A stretch of DNA of 64,000 nt, taken from positions 1,488,001-1,552,000 of the forward strand of contig NZ_CP154467.1 of NCBI RefSeq assembly GCF_039545455.1. The letters run 5' to 3'. This DNA comes from Brucella sp. BE17 (GTDB lineage: Bacteria; Pseudomonadota; Alphaproteobacteria; Rhizobiales; Rhizobiaceae). Of this stretch, positions 44,761-53,865 are shown one piece after another. Under the pieces are notes generated by a model. The model saw only the letters and a list, made by a program, of their open reading frames with translations. It was not told the DNA's origin and ran no database searches. Both the position numbers and the translations under genes were made by a program. The stretch's first letter is position 1, and each line of letters begins with the position of its first letter.

Positions 44761-44784
44761 AGCCCGTTTCAAAGGGAGAAGGTC

Positions 44785-44841
44785 ATGCGAAAAACGAAAA
44801 GTTTAAAGCAATCCGCTTTAAAAACTGTCCTCGCAATTTGA
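44785..44841 (+). CDS. Possible 18-residue peptide ahead of bluB
   Basis: Frame MRKTKSLKQSALKTVLAI, with AAGGGAGAAGG a few bases upstream, ending 14 bases before the bluB ATG. Good ribosome site, but so short that it may be a leader peptide, a decayed gene start or chance. No regulatory function is evident. Confidence 0.3.
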   Translation: MRKTKSLKQSALKTVLAI

Positions 44842-44855
44842 TTACCACCGGTCTT

Positions 44856-45482
44856 ATGATGCATTTTTCCTCCGCTGAACGTGAAACATTTTTCGAATTA
44901 CTACGCTGGCGGCGCGACGTGCGTCACTTCCGGGATAAGGCGGTCCCAGAAGACATGGTCCGTGCTTTGCGAAAAGCGATGGATTATGCCCCCTCGGTCG
45001 GAAATGCGAGGCCATGGCGGGTATTTTGTGCTGAAAGCACAGAAAAGCGCCACGCCGTGCATGATATTTTCCGCAACGCCAATCTTGAAGCCGCCGCGAT
45101 CTATCAGGAGGCGCGCGCCGAACAATATCGCTCCTTGAAGCTCGAAGGCATTGCAAAAGCGCCTTTGCAGCTTGCGATCTTCACCGAGATGGAGCCGCTC
45201 GAAGGTCATGGGCTCGGGCGCCAGTCGATGGCCGCCACGCTCGAACACAGTACAGCCATGGCAGTGCAGAATCTCAACCTTGCGGCGAGAATATTCGGAC
45301 TTGGCGTCGGCATGGTTTCCATTCTCGACCCCGATGCCATGAAAGAATTATTCAACGTACCGACAAGCTGGCGTTTCAGCCTTTATCTTTGTATCGGCTG
45401 GCCGGAATTTGAAGGCGACATGCCCTTGCTGCACAAGCAGGGATGGCAGGAAAACCGCGATACCCTCTGGCAACCGGCCTGA
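44856..45482 (+). CDS. bluB: 5,6-dimethylbenzimidazole synthase
   Basis: 208 residues. BluB cleaves reduced flavin mononucleotide with oxygen to form the lower ligand of vitamin B12. It has the nitroreductase fold with ELLRWRRDVRHF, PEDMVRALRKAMDYAPSVGN, QPRWRV-like ARPWRVFCAES, EHSTAMAVQNLNLAAR and the C-terminal WRFSLYLCIGWPEF. Length fits the family. ATG 44856 or 44859 are both possible; neither has a strong ribosome site. No cobalamin riboswitch is visible upstream and no other B12 gene is beside it. Confidence 0.9.
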   Translation: MMHFSSAERETFFELLRWRRDVRHFRDKAVPEDMVRALRKAMDYAPSVGNARPWRVFCAESTEKRHAVHDIFRNANLEAAAIYQEARAEQYRSLKLEGIAKAPLQLAIFTEMEPLEGHGLGRQSMAATLEHSTAMAVQNLNLAARIFGLGVGMVSILDPDAMKELFNVPTSWRFSLYLCIGWPEFEGDMPLLHKQGWQENRDTLWQPA

Positions 45483-45564
45483 GAGTGACTTTATAGGCGG
45501 TCTTTACTCCATTCGTGCTGCATTATATCCGAGGTTACCCAAATCCCTCGCTGGAGCAGATATC

Positions 45565-47259
45565 ATGTACAGTCCTGCTATCGCTTTTCTTAACCGCAAG
45601 GCGTCATTCTGCGCCACAGGACTGGCATTTGGCACCTTGTTCTTCGCCATGGCGCTTACACCGAGCCTCATTCCAAGAACGCCGCTGGTACAAGGTCTAC
45701 TCTGCGGACTGCTCTTTGCTATCGGCTACGGTATTGGCGTTCTGTGCACTGCATTATGGCGCTATCTTGAACTGCCGACATTGCCACACCGCCAAAAAAT
45801 TGCCCTGAAAACCGTAACAGGCGGCATCTGTCTTGCAATCGCCATTGCAGCTCTTGCATCTTCCGCCGACTGGCAAAATGCCGTGCGTGCTGCCATGCAG
45901 ATGCCGCCGGTCGCCTCCGCTTATCCGGTCACCCTGACCGCCATAGCGACAGCACTTTTCTTGGCGCTGCTGATCCTCGCCCGCCTGTTGCTCAGCCTGG
46001 CCCGATATCTGTCATCGAAGTTGCATATCCTCGTACCACGGCGGGTCGCCACCGTTTTTGGCGCATTGATAACGCTCTTCATCGTCTGGAATATCGCCAA
46101 CGGATTGCTTGTCAAAACGGCGTTTCAATCGCTTGATGCCTCTTTCAAGCGCTATGATGCACTGATTGAAGCTGACCGTATGAAACCATCGGCACCGGAA
46201 AAAACCGGCAGCACCGCATCGCTCATCGACTGGCAGGATCTGGGCCGGGCTGGCCGCGAGTTCATTGCCTCCGCGCCAGAAAGAGGTGAGATTTCCGCCT
46301 TCACAAGCCGGAATGCAATCGATCCTGTCCGCGTTTATGTCGGGCTCAATGTCAGCGACGATCCCAGAGAAAGAGCAAAACACGCGCTAGCGGAACTGGA
46401 ACGACAGAGAGGTTTCGAGCGCGCAGTTCTGGTCATCATCGTGCCGACCGGCACCGGATGGGTCGACCCCTCCGCCATGACCGGGCTCGAATTCCTCCAT
46501 GACGGGGATGTCGCCAGCATCGCCATGCAGTATTCCTATCTCAACAGTCCGTTGTCGCTACTGTTTCAGCCCGAATATGGCGCGGATTCAGCACGTGCCC
46601 TGTTTGAAACCGTCTATGAGCGCTGGAAGGAGCTACCCGCCGAAAAAAGGCCGAAAATCTATTTACACGGCTTGAGCCTCGGCGCATTCAATTCACAGAA
46701 TTCCGTATCGCTTTTCGAGATACTGGATGCGCCGCTCAACGGCGCCTTGTGGAGCGGTCCACCTTTTCCAAGCCCGTTATGGCGCTCGCTGAGCGCAAGC
46801 CGCAAGCCAAGCTCACCACAATGGCTGCCGGTGGTGCGCGACGGGTCCTTCGTTCGCTTCATGAACCAGAACGGCGAAGCACCGGGAAATGGGACGCATT
46901 GGGGCACCATGCGTACCATCTATCTTCAATATGCCAGTGATGCGATTACCTTCTTCGACAGCAGTATTTTCTACCGTGAACCCGACTGGATGAAAGCCCC
47001 GCGTGGACCGGACGTCGCTGGGGAACTGCGCTGGTATCCCATCGTGACGGGGCTGCAACTCACCATCGACATGGCGCTGGCCGACACAGCCCCCATGGGC
47101 TATGGCCATGTCTACGCACCGGAGCATTATCTGGAAGCCTGGCAAAAGATCACCGAACCTGCGGGCTGGACGGACAGCGAAATAACCCGGCTGAAGCGCT
47201 ATCTGCGAGCCAAGGTGGACGAAGGCAATGCCGACGGGTTCGAACAGCGCGGCGGTTAG
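45565..47259 (+). CDS. Membrane alpha/beta-hydrolase-like protein (Abhydrolase_9 type)
   Basis: 564 residues from ATG 45565 (GGAG upstream). Five or so N-terminal membrane helices (including FGTLFFAMALTPSLIPRTP, GLLCGLLFAIGYGIGVLCTA and VTLTAIATALFLALLILARL) are followed by a large hydrolase-like domain from about 200: DPVRVYVGLNVSDDPRERA, LVIIVPTGTGWVDPSAM, IYLHGLSLGAFNSQ (GLSLG like a nucleophile elbow) and GLQLTIDMALADTAPMGYGH. This matches the paired Abhydrolase_9_N/Abhydrolase_9 layout. Substrate unknown. The serine in GLSLG would be the nucleophile. Confidence 0.85.
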   Translation: MYSPAIAFLNRKASFCATGLAFGTLFFAMALTPSLIPRTPLVQGLLCGLLFAIGYGIGVLCTALWRYLELPTLPHRQKIALKTVTGGICLAIAIAALASSADWQNAVRAAMQMPPVASAYPVTLTAIATALFLALLILARLLLSLARYLSSKLHILVPRRVATVFGALITLFIVWNIANGLLVKTAFQSLDASFKRYDALIEADRMKPSAPEKTGSTASLIDWQDLGRAGREFIASAPERGEISAFTSRNAIDPVRVYVGLNVSDDPRERAKHALAELERQRGFERAVLVIIVPTGTGWVDPSAMTGLEFLHDGDVASIAMQYSYLNSPLSLLFQPEYGADSARALFETVYERWKELPAEKRPKIYLHGLSLGAFNSQNSVSLFEILDAPLNGALWSGPPFPSPLWRSLSASRKPSSPQWLPVVRDGSFVRFMNQNGEAPGNGTHWGTMRTIYLQYASDAITFFDSSIFYREPDWMKAPRGPDVAGELRWYPIVTGLQLTIDMALADTAPMGYGHVYAPEHYLEAWQKITEPAGWTDSEITRLKRYLRAKVDEGNADGFEQRGG

Positions 47260-47487
47260 AGCGCCTTATTTGGCCGCACCTTTCACGCTGAGCACGATGA
47301 ACTGCGTCACGACAAACAATATTTGGGTGGAACCTCGAAACCGCGTGAGACGTTTTATCAATCAAGGAATATTTCCCAGGTTATACACCGACCTTTCTCT
47401 ATAATAATTGCGATGTAGATTTGGGATATTCTGCGGTTTCCGTTCGCAGCGGATGCCTGTAATCTGTATGAACGATGATGCAACGGG

Positions 47488-48357
47488 ATGACCAGAGTGC
47501 TCAAGAAAAAGGAACCCAACCGGCTTTCGCGATCGATTCTGACAGCGATCCGCAACAGACCGGGGTTCAGGCCGCTCGATACCGATACTTCGGGCGGCGA
47601 TATTGTGATCGCTTCCTATAATGTCCATAAATGCGTCGGCATCGACAAGCAGTTCGACCCGCAGCGCATCGCCGACGTAATCAGCGAACTAGACGCCGAT
47701 GTCGTGGCTCTTCAGGAGGCCGACAAACGCTTTGGCGAGCGCACCGGTCTTCTCGACCTCGGCCTTCTGGAACGCCGTCACGGCCTCCTCCCCGTCCCGA
47801 TTACCGCAACCACGCCCAAGGGCCATGGCTGGCACGGCAATGTGTTGCTGTTTCGCGAAGGAATGGTGCGCTCGGTCCGGCAACTCAAACTGCCCGGCGT
47901 CGAGCCGCGCGGTGCACTGGTGGCAGACTTGCAATTTCCCGCCGGACCCCTGCGTATTATCGCCGCCCATCTCGGCTTATTGAAGCGCTCGCGCGAGCAA
48001 CAGGCCGAAACAATTCTTTCCGCCTTGCAGGAAGCAGACACCCTGCCAACATTGCTGATCGGCGATCTCAACGAATGGCGCATCGGCAAACGGTCTTCAC
48101 TCGCAGCTCTCAAGCCAACATTCGATCACGTTGCGACTGCAGTGCCGAGCTTTCCCTCACGCTTTCCGGTCTTCGCGCTGGATCGGGTTTTGGGCGCGCC
48201 AAACAATTTGGTTACCGCAGTCGAGGTGCATAATACACCACTGGCGCGCGTAGCTTCCGACCATCTGCCGCTTAAAGCGCACCTGGATCTGAAATCTGCA
48301 ACGGACCTTCTCGAAAGCCTGCATATGCAGGAGGCTGAGAGCAAGACCGGATCCTAA
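47488..48357 (+). CDS. Endonuclease/exonuclease/phosphatase (EEP) family protein
   Basis: 289 residues. The EEP fold shows IASYNVHKCVGID (Asn and His), ADVVALQEADKRF (metal-binding Glu), RIIAAHLGLLKRSR, IGDLNEWRIG and the final catalytic SDHLPLKAHL. EEP proteins hydrolyse phosphodiesters in nucleic acids, lipids or inositol phosphates. It lies convergent to and only ten bases from cardiolipin synthase, a layout that is common in rhizobiales, hinting at phospholipid work. The ATG lies in GGGATGACC, ribosome site weak. Confidence 0.87.
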   Translation: MTRVLKKKEPNRLSRSILTAIRNRPGFRPLDTDTSGGDIVIASYNVHKCVGIDKQFDPQRIADVISELDADVVALQEADKRFGERTGLLDLGLLERRHGLLPVPITATTPKGHGWHGNVLLFREGMVRSVRQLKLPGVEPRGALVADLQFPAGPLRIIAAHLGLLKRSREQQAETILSALQEADTLPTLLIGDLNEWRIGKRSSLAALKPTFDHVATAVPSFPSRFPVFALDRVLGAPNNLVTAVEVHNTPLARVASDHLPLKAHLDLKSATDLLESLHMQEAESKTGS

Positions 48358-48366
48358 ATTTCGGCT

Positions 48367-49830
48367 TCAGAGATAGGGCGAGCCGAGCCAGATGATGCGG
48401 TCGATGAGGCGCACCAGAAAGGAGCGCTTCTTCAGGCGCGCGAGGTTGACCTCGCGGCTACCTTCGATCACCTTGCCAATCCGCTCTTCCACCTGCCGCG
48501 CCACGTCGCGGTCGAGGATTTCCAGATCGACCTCGAAATTCAGCCTGAGCGAACGCGGGTCGATATTGGATGAGCCAACATAAGACCAGGCGCCGTCGAT
48601 GGTCATGAGCTTGGAATGATTGAAGGCACCGCCCGCCCGCCAGATACGGCAGCCGTCCTTCAAGAGCTGATCGAACTGCGCGCGCATTGCGCGATCCACA
48701 AGCTTGAGATTATTGACGCCCGGCACGACGATATCCACCGACACGCCACGGCGCGCAGCTGTCACCAGCGCGCTGATCAGTTCGCGGTCGGGCAAAAGAT
48801 AAGGCGTCATGATCAGGATATGCTGCTCGGCAATCGAAAATGCCCCCATCATCATACGCTGGTTGGTCTCGATATTCTTGTCCGGCCCCGATCCGATGAC
48901 GCGCACCAGCGTGCCGGTGCCGGGCGGGTTTTCCGGCGGCGCGATGCTCCAGGCCTCCCCTCCCAGCAATTCACCGGTCGCAAAGCGCCAATCCTCGGAG
49001 GCGAGATGAAAAAGATCGGCGATAGCCGGGCCCTCCAACATGAAATGTGTGTCGAAGGCGACCGCATCACCAGCAATCTCCCGGACAAAACCACCGCGAA
49101 TATTCATGCCACCCGTAAAGCCATGGCGACCATCAACCACGAGTATCTTGCGGTGCGTGCGCAGATTGGCATAGGGAAGCTTGAGACCTATGATGATGTT
49201 GCCGTTGAAGACATCAACGATCACGCCTTTTTCCCTGAGCAGGCTGACAATGCTCGGATAGGAATAACGCGCACCAACGGCATCGACCAGAACACGCACC
49301 TCTACGCCGCGTTTCACCGCCTCACCCAGCGCTTCCGCAAACTTCTCGCCGATTACGTCGCGGTCGAAAATATAGGTTTCGAGCAGAATGCTCCGTTCAG
49401 CCTTGCCGATGGCATCCAGCATCGCCGCATAGGCTTCGTCTCCGCTCTCCAGCATTTCGATGCGATTACCGCTGGTGAAATCATACAAGCTGACGGCATC
49501 GCCTAAAATCTTCATCGCGCCAAACTGCCGCCCGAAGGCAGCGCGTACGAGATCATTGGTCGTATCGAAATGCGACAGGTGATAGAGCGCGATATGACCC
49601 ATGGCGCGCTGCTCGCTAAGCGATGAGCGGCGGATGCGGTTGACGCCAGCAATGGCATAGACCACGGCCCCGATGATCGGCGACAGAACGATCACACCAA
49701 CCCAGCCGAGCGCCGTTCTGACTTCATCCTTCGTCATCGTCGCATGAATAGCCGCCAGCGCACCCAGAACGATCGACAGGGCGGCCAGAATATGCGGCCA
49801 ATAATGGGATACCAGATCGAACATCGACAC
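48367..49830 (-). CDS. cls: Cardiolipin synthase
   Basis: 487 residues, inner membrane. Two N-terminal helices (IVLGALAAIHATM region and VGVIVLSPIIGAVVYAIAGV) precede two phospholipase D HKD motifs, HRKILVVDGRHGFTGGMN and HSKLMTIDGAWSYVGSSN. It joins two phosphatidylglycerols to cardiolipin. Length matches bacterial Cls. The conserved NFEVDLEILD end segment is present. It converges with the EEP gene. Confidence 0.93.
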   Translation of the reverse strand: MSMFDLVSHYWPHILAALSIVLGALAAIHATMTKDEVRTALGWVGVIVLSPIIGAVVYAIAGVNRIRRSSLSEQRAMGHIALYHLSHFDTTNDLVRAAFGRQFGAMKILGDAVSLYDFTSGNRIEMLESGDEAYAAMLDAIGKAERSILLETYIFDRDVIGEKFAEALGEAVKRGVEVRVLVDAVGARYSYPSIVSLLREKGVIVDVFNGNIIIGLKLPYANLRTHRKILVVDGRHGFTGGMNIRGGFVREIAGDAVAFDTHFMLEGPAIADLFHLASEDWRFATGELLGGEAWSIAPPENPPGTGTLVRVIGSGPDKNIETNQRMMMGAFSIAEQHILIMTPYLLPDRELISALVTAARRGVSVDIVVPGVNNLKLVDRAMRAQFDQLLKDGCRIWRAGGAFNHSKLMTIDGAWSYVGSSNIDPRSLRLNFEVDLEILDRDVARQVEERIGKVIEGSREVNLARLKKRSFLVRLIDRIIWLGSPYL

Positions 49831-50136
49831 TTTTCCAACAATGCGGCTAGGCGACTAAAAGCGTTGTAGCCGTGAGATCATTCAAATCACCGGCAAACTT
49901 ATGCTTCCGGCGGTTTTTTTTGATTTGACATTTGAACGGTTTGTCGTGGCATGTGGGGTTCAAATCTCAAACGCAATCCACTAAAAATAAAAACAGCGTG
50001 ACGCCAAGATATGGGATCACGAAGAAGCGTATTGCAAGTCAAATAATGCGTGCATTGCCCGCGCGCTCAAGCTCTGGTCAAATGCGTGTTATGGCTTATA
50101 GTGTACCAAGATTTGGAACATCTGAGGAACACTCAC
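49831..50136. other. Intergenic region between cls and hdeD-like gene
   Basis: 306 bases. It holds the divergent upstream regions of both genes. I see no gene; a T8 run occurs at about 49913-49920. Confidence 0.5.
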
Positions 50137-50700
50137 ATGGCAACCGTGAACAAAGCTCTTGAAAATTCTGTCATACCGGCTGAACTCTCCAGGAAATGGG
50201 GATGGTTCGTTGCGCTCGGTGTAGCCCTTCTCATTCTCGGTGGAATCGCTTTCGGCAATCTTGTTCTTGCCACCGTAGTTTCGGTTTATTATGTCGGCAT
50301 CATGATGCTGATTGCTGGCGTCATCGAGATCATCCACTCTTTTGGCGTAAAAAGCTGGGGCAGCTTTTTCTTCTGGCTGTTGAGTGGCCTGCTTTATACG
50401 GCAGCGGGCATCGTTGCCTTCGTCAACCCTATTCTTACGGCGGGCGTCCTCACCTTCCTTCTGGCCGCAGCCCTGCTTGGCTCCGGCGCATTTCGCATCT
50501 GGCTCGGCTTCAAATCGAAACCCGCCTCAGGCTGGGGCTGGATCGTTGCCACAGGTGTGATTACCGTCCTTGCAGGTTTGCTGATTGCCGCACAATGGCC
50601 GGTCAACAGCCTGTTCATTCTTGGAATCTTCCTCGCCGTCGACCTGATTTTCCAGGGCTGGGCGTTTATAGCTGTCGGCCTTGGTATCAAGGGCCGCTAA
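50137..50700 (+). CDS. HdeD-family membrane protein
   Basis: 187 residues with about six membrane helices, starting WGWFVALGVALLILGGIAFG, then VGIMMLIAGVIEIIHSFGVK and WLLSGLLYTAAGIVAFVNP. This is the DUF308/HdeD layout of acid-resistance membrane proteins; HdeD has a role in acid survival in E. coli at high density. I chose ATG 50137 (TGAGGAA upstream), not the 29-codon extension. The gene has a short hairpin-rich downstream region. Confidence 0.88.
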   Translation: MATVNKALENSVIPAELSRKWGWFVALGVALLILGGIAFGNLVLATVVSVYYVGIMMLIAGVIEIIHSFGVKSWGSFFFWLLSGLLYTAAGIVAFVNPILTAGVLTFLLAAALLGSGAFRIWLGFKSKPASGWGWIVATGVITVLAGLLIAAQWPVNSLFILGIFLAVDLIFQGWAFIAVGLGIKGR

Positions 50701-50842
50701 TCAATTTTAAAAAAGCGAAGCGGCGCATCACGTGCCGCGTTTGCATTTAAACTCGACCTTTTGGCCAAGTGCTGCTAGATCGTGCGCAAATCTCGGTGCA
50801 CGCAACCGTGCCACCTGTCCCTTCGCCAATACGAGTTTCTTC

Positions 50843-52420
50843 ATGCCCGCTGACAATCCCGTTTCCAAGCGCCGAACCTTCGCGATCATCGCGCACCCGG
50901 ACGCCGGTAAGACGACCTTGACCGAAAAGCTGCTGCTATTCGGCGGTGCCATTCAGCTGGCCGGCGAAGTGAAAGCTAAAAAGGACCGCATCCAGACCCG
51001 CTCGGACTGGATGAACATCGAGCGTGATCGCGGCATTTCCGTCGTCACCTCGGTGATGACGTTTGAATACAAGGACTGCATCTTCAATCTGCTCGACACA
51101 CCGGGCCACGAAGATTTTGCCGACGATACCTACCGCACGCTGACGGCAGTCGACAGCGCCGTTATGGTCATCGACGCTGCCAAGGGTATCGAGCCGCGTA
51201 CGCTGAAGCTCTTTGAAGTCTGCCGCATGCGCGACATTCCTATTGTTACCTTCATCAACAAGATGGACCGCGAAGCACGCGACCCGCTGGAAATTCTCGA
51301 CGAGATTGAGGAAAAACTGGCGCTCGATACGGCCCCCATCACATGGCCCATCGGTTCTGGCAAAAGCTTTGCCGGCACCTTTGATCTGCATAACAGCTCT
51401 ATGCGCCAGAAGGATGCGGAAGAGCAACCGACCAAGGTCAGTGGACCTGAAGAGGCTGCAAAACTCCTGCCCGAAAACGAACGCTCGGCATGGCTTGAAA
51501 GCACGGAGCTCGCACAGGGCGTCTGCCGTACTTTTGATCTGGAGGCCTTTCGCGAAGGTCATATGACGCCAGTTTATTTCGGCTCGGCGCTCAAGAATTT
51601 CGGTGTGCGAGACCTGATCGAGGCGTTCTGCGATTTTGGCCCAGCACCACGCGAACAGCAGGCCGATATTCGCATGGTGACCCCGGACGAAGACAAGATG
51701 ACAGGCTTCGTTTTCAAGATTCAGGCCAATATGGACCCGAACCATCGCGACCGTATCGCCTTTCTGCGCGTCTGTTCAGGAAAATTATCGCGCGGCATGA
51801 AAGCCAAGTTGGTGCGCACGGGAAAGCCGATGAGCTTGTCGGCACCGCAATTCTTCTTTGCCCGCTCGCGCCAGATCGCCGATGAAGCCTTTGCTGGTGA
51901 CGTGGTCGGCATCCCCAACCATGGCACGCTGCGCATAGGCGACACGCTAACCGAGGGCGAGGAGATCCTGTTCCGTGGTGTGCCAAATTTTGCGCCTGAA
52001 ATCCTGCGCCGTGTGCGTCTGGACGACGCCATGAAAGCCAAGAAGCTGCGCGAGGCGCTGCAACAGATGGCGGAAGAAGGCGTGGTGCAGCTTTTTGTGC
52101 CCGATGATGGCTCACCGTCCATTGTCGGCGTGGTCGGAGCACTTCAGATCGACGTTCTGACCGAGCGTCTCAAAATCGAATATTCTCTCCCTGTCGGCTT
52201 TGAATTGTCGCGCTTTTCCGTATGTCGCTGGATTTCAGCCGACGATCCGGTCGAACTCGACCGCTTCATGGCCTCTCATCGCGCCGACATCGCCCATGAT
52301 CTCGACAATGACCCGGTGTTTCTGGCCCAGAACGGTTTCTCATTGAACTATGAGGCCGAGCGCTGGCCGGATATCCGCTTTGCCGCGATCAAGGACTATC
52401 AGGTTCGCGACAAAGCCTGA
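50843..52420 (+). CDS. prfC: Peptide chain release factor 3
   Basis: 525 residues. The GTPase removes RF1/RF2 from the ribosome after termination. It has G1 AHPDAGKTTL, G2 DRGISVVTS, G3 LDTPGHEDF and G4 FINKMD, then domain II (TGFVFKIQANMDPNHRDRIA) and RF3-typical C-terminal VQLFVPDDG and PVGFELSRFS segments. I chose ATG 50843, as the upstream 37 codons do not belong to the family. The last 22 bases overlap the convergent coaBC gene. Confidence 0.95.
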   Translation: MPADNPVSKRRTFAIIAHPDAGKTTLTEKLLLFGGAIQLAGEVKAKKDRIQTRSDWMNIERDRGISVVTSVMTFEYKDCIFNLLDTPGHEDFADDTYRTLTAVDSAVMVIDAAKGIEPRTLKLFEVCRMRDIPIVTFINKMDREARDPLEILDEIEEKLALDTAPITWPIGSGKSFAGTFDLHNSSMRQKDAEEQPTKVSGPEEAAKLLPENERSAWLESTELAQGVCRTFDLEAFREGHMTPVYFGSALKNFGVRDLIEAFCDFGPAPREQQADIRMVTPDEDKMTGFVFKIQANMDPNHRDRIAFLRVCSGKLSRGMKAKLVRTGKPMSLSAPQFFFARSRQIADEAFAGDVVGIPNHGTLRIGDTLTEGEEILFRGVPNFAPEILRRVRLDDAMKAKKLREALQQMAEEGVVQLFVPDDGSPSIVGVVGALQIDVLTERLKIEYSLPVGFELSRFSVCRWISADDPVELDRFMASHRADIAHDLDNDPVFLAQNGFSLNYEAERWPDIRFAAIKDYQVRDKA

Positions 52421-53781
52421 CCTCCCAGCAAGCTTGCGGCGATTTTCTCCGCCAGCCTTTGTGCAACATCTGCCTTGTTCATTTCAGGCCATTCTTCGGT
52501 TCCAGAGTGGCTGAGAATGCGTACCCGGTTTTTGTCGCCACCCATGACGTCGCCCGATACATCATTGGCGACAATCCAGTCGGCGCCTTTCTTCTCAAGC
52601 TTGCGCGCAGCATTTGCCAGCAGATCCTGCGTTTCGGCGGCAAAGCCCACCACGAGACGGGGACGCTTGTCACTGTGGCCGACGCCTGCGAGAATATCCG
52701 GGTTCTCGACCATGGAAAGTGTGGGCGCATCCTCGCCTGGCTTTTTCTTGATCTTGTGATCTGCCGCATTGGACGTGCGCCAGTCGGCAACGGCTGCGAC
52801 CATAACCGCCGCATCAGCCGGAAGATGCTTTTCCACCGCCGCCTGCATGTCTCGCGCCGTCTCGACGTGGATGACGTTAACGCCTTCAGGATCAGGAATT
52901 GCAACCGGCCCTGATACAAGATGTACCGTGGCACCCAGCCGAGCAAGGGCGTTTGCAATGGCATGCCCCTGCTTGCCCGACGACCGATTGGCAATGTAGC
53001 GCACCGGATCGATTGGCTCATGGGTCGGCCCCGATGTCATAACGATGGTCTTACCTGAAAGCGGACGAGCCTGCGGTGCAAGCAGGTTTTCGATTGCTGC
53101 AACAATTGTTAGCGGTTCACTCATGCGCCCCGTGCCTGCCTCACCACTTTCGGCCATTTCCCCCTTCTCCGGTCCAGTAAAGAGCACGGCATCTCTTTCA
53201 AGCGTCAGGCGATTGCGTCTGGTGGCCGGATTGTCCCACATTGCCGGGTTCATGGCAGGCACAAGCAGTACGGGCACCTTGCGGGCGAGCAACACAGCAC
53301 TTGCAAGATCACCGGCCAGACCATGCGCCATCTTGGCCATCAGATCGGCGGTAGCGGGCGCGACGACGATGAGATCAGCATCGCGGGCAAGCCTGATATG
53401 CCCAACATCCTGCTCGTCCTCGCGCGAGAAAAGATCGGTATAAACATGACTTGCCGAAACAGCCCCAATTGTCAGCGGCGTCACAAACTGCTGTGCCGCA
53501 GCCGTCATAACCGGGAGCACATGTGCGCCACGCTCGCGCAAGCGGCGAATAAGATCGGGCACCTTGTAGGCGGCAATCCCGCCGCCGATGATCAAGAGAA
53601 TGCGCTTACCGTTTAGCGTCCCCGCCGACGCTGTAGTAACTGCAACCCGCTTCGGTGTATGGTCCAGACCAGCCAGAAGAAGCCGCGCCTCTTCTTCCAT
53701 GGAGCGCCCGTTTTGCGCGGCGCGAATACGCAGCCGTTCTTTCGCGGCATCATCGAGATTGCGGATGGTAAGACTGGCCAT
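52399..53781 (-). CDS. coaBC: CoaBC with N-terminal ribbon-helix-helix domain
   Basis: 460 residues. Bifunctional enzyme of coenzyme A synthesis: the CoaC part decarboxylates and CoaB ligates cysteine to 4'-phosphopantothenate. CoaC motifs are GGGIAAYKVPDLIRRL and the signature PAMNPAMWDNPATRRN; CoaB has SGPTHEPIDPVRYIANRSSG. Before them, residues 1-45 read MASLTIRNLDDAAKERLRIR, then AAQNGRSMEEEARLLL, which is a FitA-like ribbon-helix-helix DNA-binding domain normally seen as an antitoxin. I chose ATG 53781. A 9-bp palindrome lies two bases upstream, suggesting the enzyme may regulate its own gene. It overlaps prfC by 22 bases at the 3' end. Confidence 0.93.
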   Translation of the reverse strand: MASLTIRNLDDAAKERLRIRAAQNGRSMEEEARLLLAGLDHTPKRVAVTTASAGTLNGKRILLIIGGGIAAYKVPDLIRRLRERGAHVLPVMTAAAQQFVTPLTIGAVSASHVYTDLFSREDEQDVGHIRLARDADLIVVAPATADLMAKMAHGLAGDLASAVLLARKVPVLLVPAMNPAMWDNPATRRNRLTLERDAVLFTGPEKGEMAESGEAGTGRMSEPLTIVAAIENLLAPQARPLSGKTIVMTSGPTHEPIDPVRYIANRSSGKQGHAIANALARLGATVHLVSGPVAIPDPEGVNVIHVETARDMQAAVEKHLPADAAVMVAAVADWRTSNAADHKIKKKPGEDAPTLSMVENPDILAGVGHSDKRPRLVVGFAAETQDLLANAARKLEKKGADWIVANDVSGDVMGGDKNRVRILSHSGTEEWPEMNKADVAQRLAEKIAASLLGGQALSRT

Positions 53782-53782
53782 T

Positions 53783-53812
53783 TGATTGCACCTAATATTT
53801 AAAGTGCAATCA
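53783..53812. promoter_or_regulatory. Palindromic operator candidate upstream of coaBC
   Basis: TGATTGCAC (53783-53791) and GTGCAATCA (53804-53812), a perfect 9-bp inverted repeat with a 12-base A/T-rich spacer, one base from the coaBC start region. The architecture resembles FitA-type operator repeats (TGMTATCA-like arms around an A/T-rich centre, from memory). Probable target of the N-terminal ribbon-helix-helix domain of CoaBC. Confidence 0.55.
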
Positions 53813-53865
53813 TTGAAATCACCTTTAACGTGAATTGTCACTCTTTTGTTGAAAATCGAGTAAAT

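Noticed and set aside
44761..44855. Cobalamin riboswitch before bluB
   Set aside because: The 95-base region lacks the conserved B12-box elements and is far too short.
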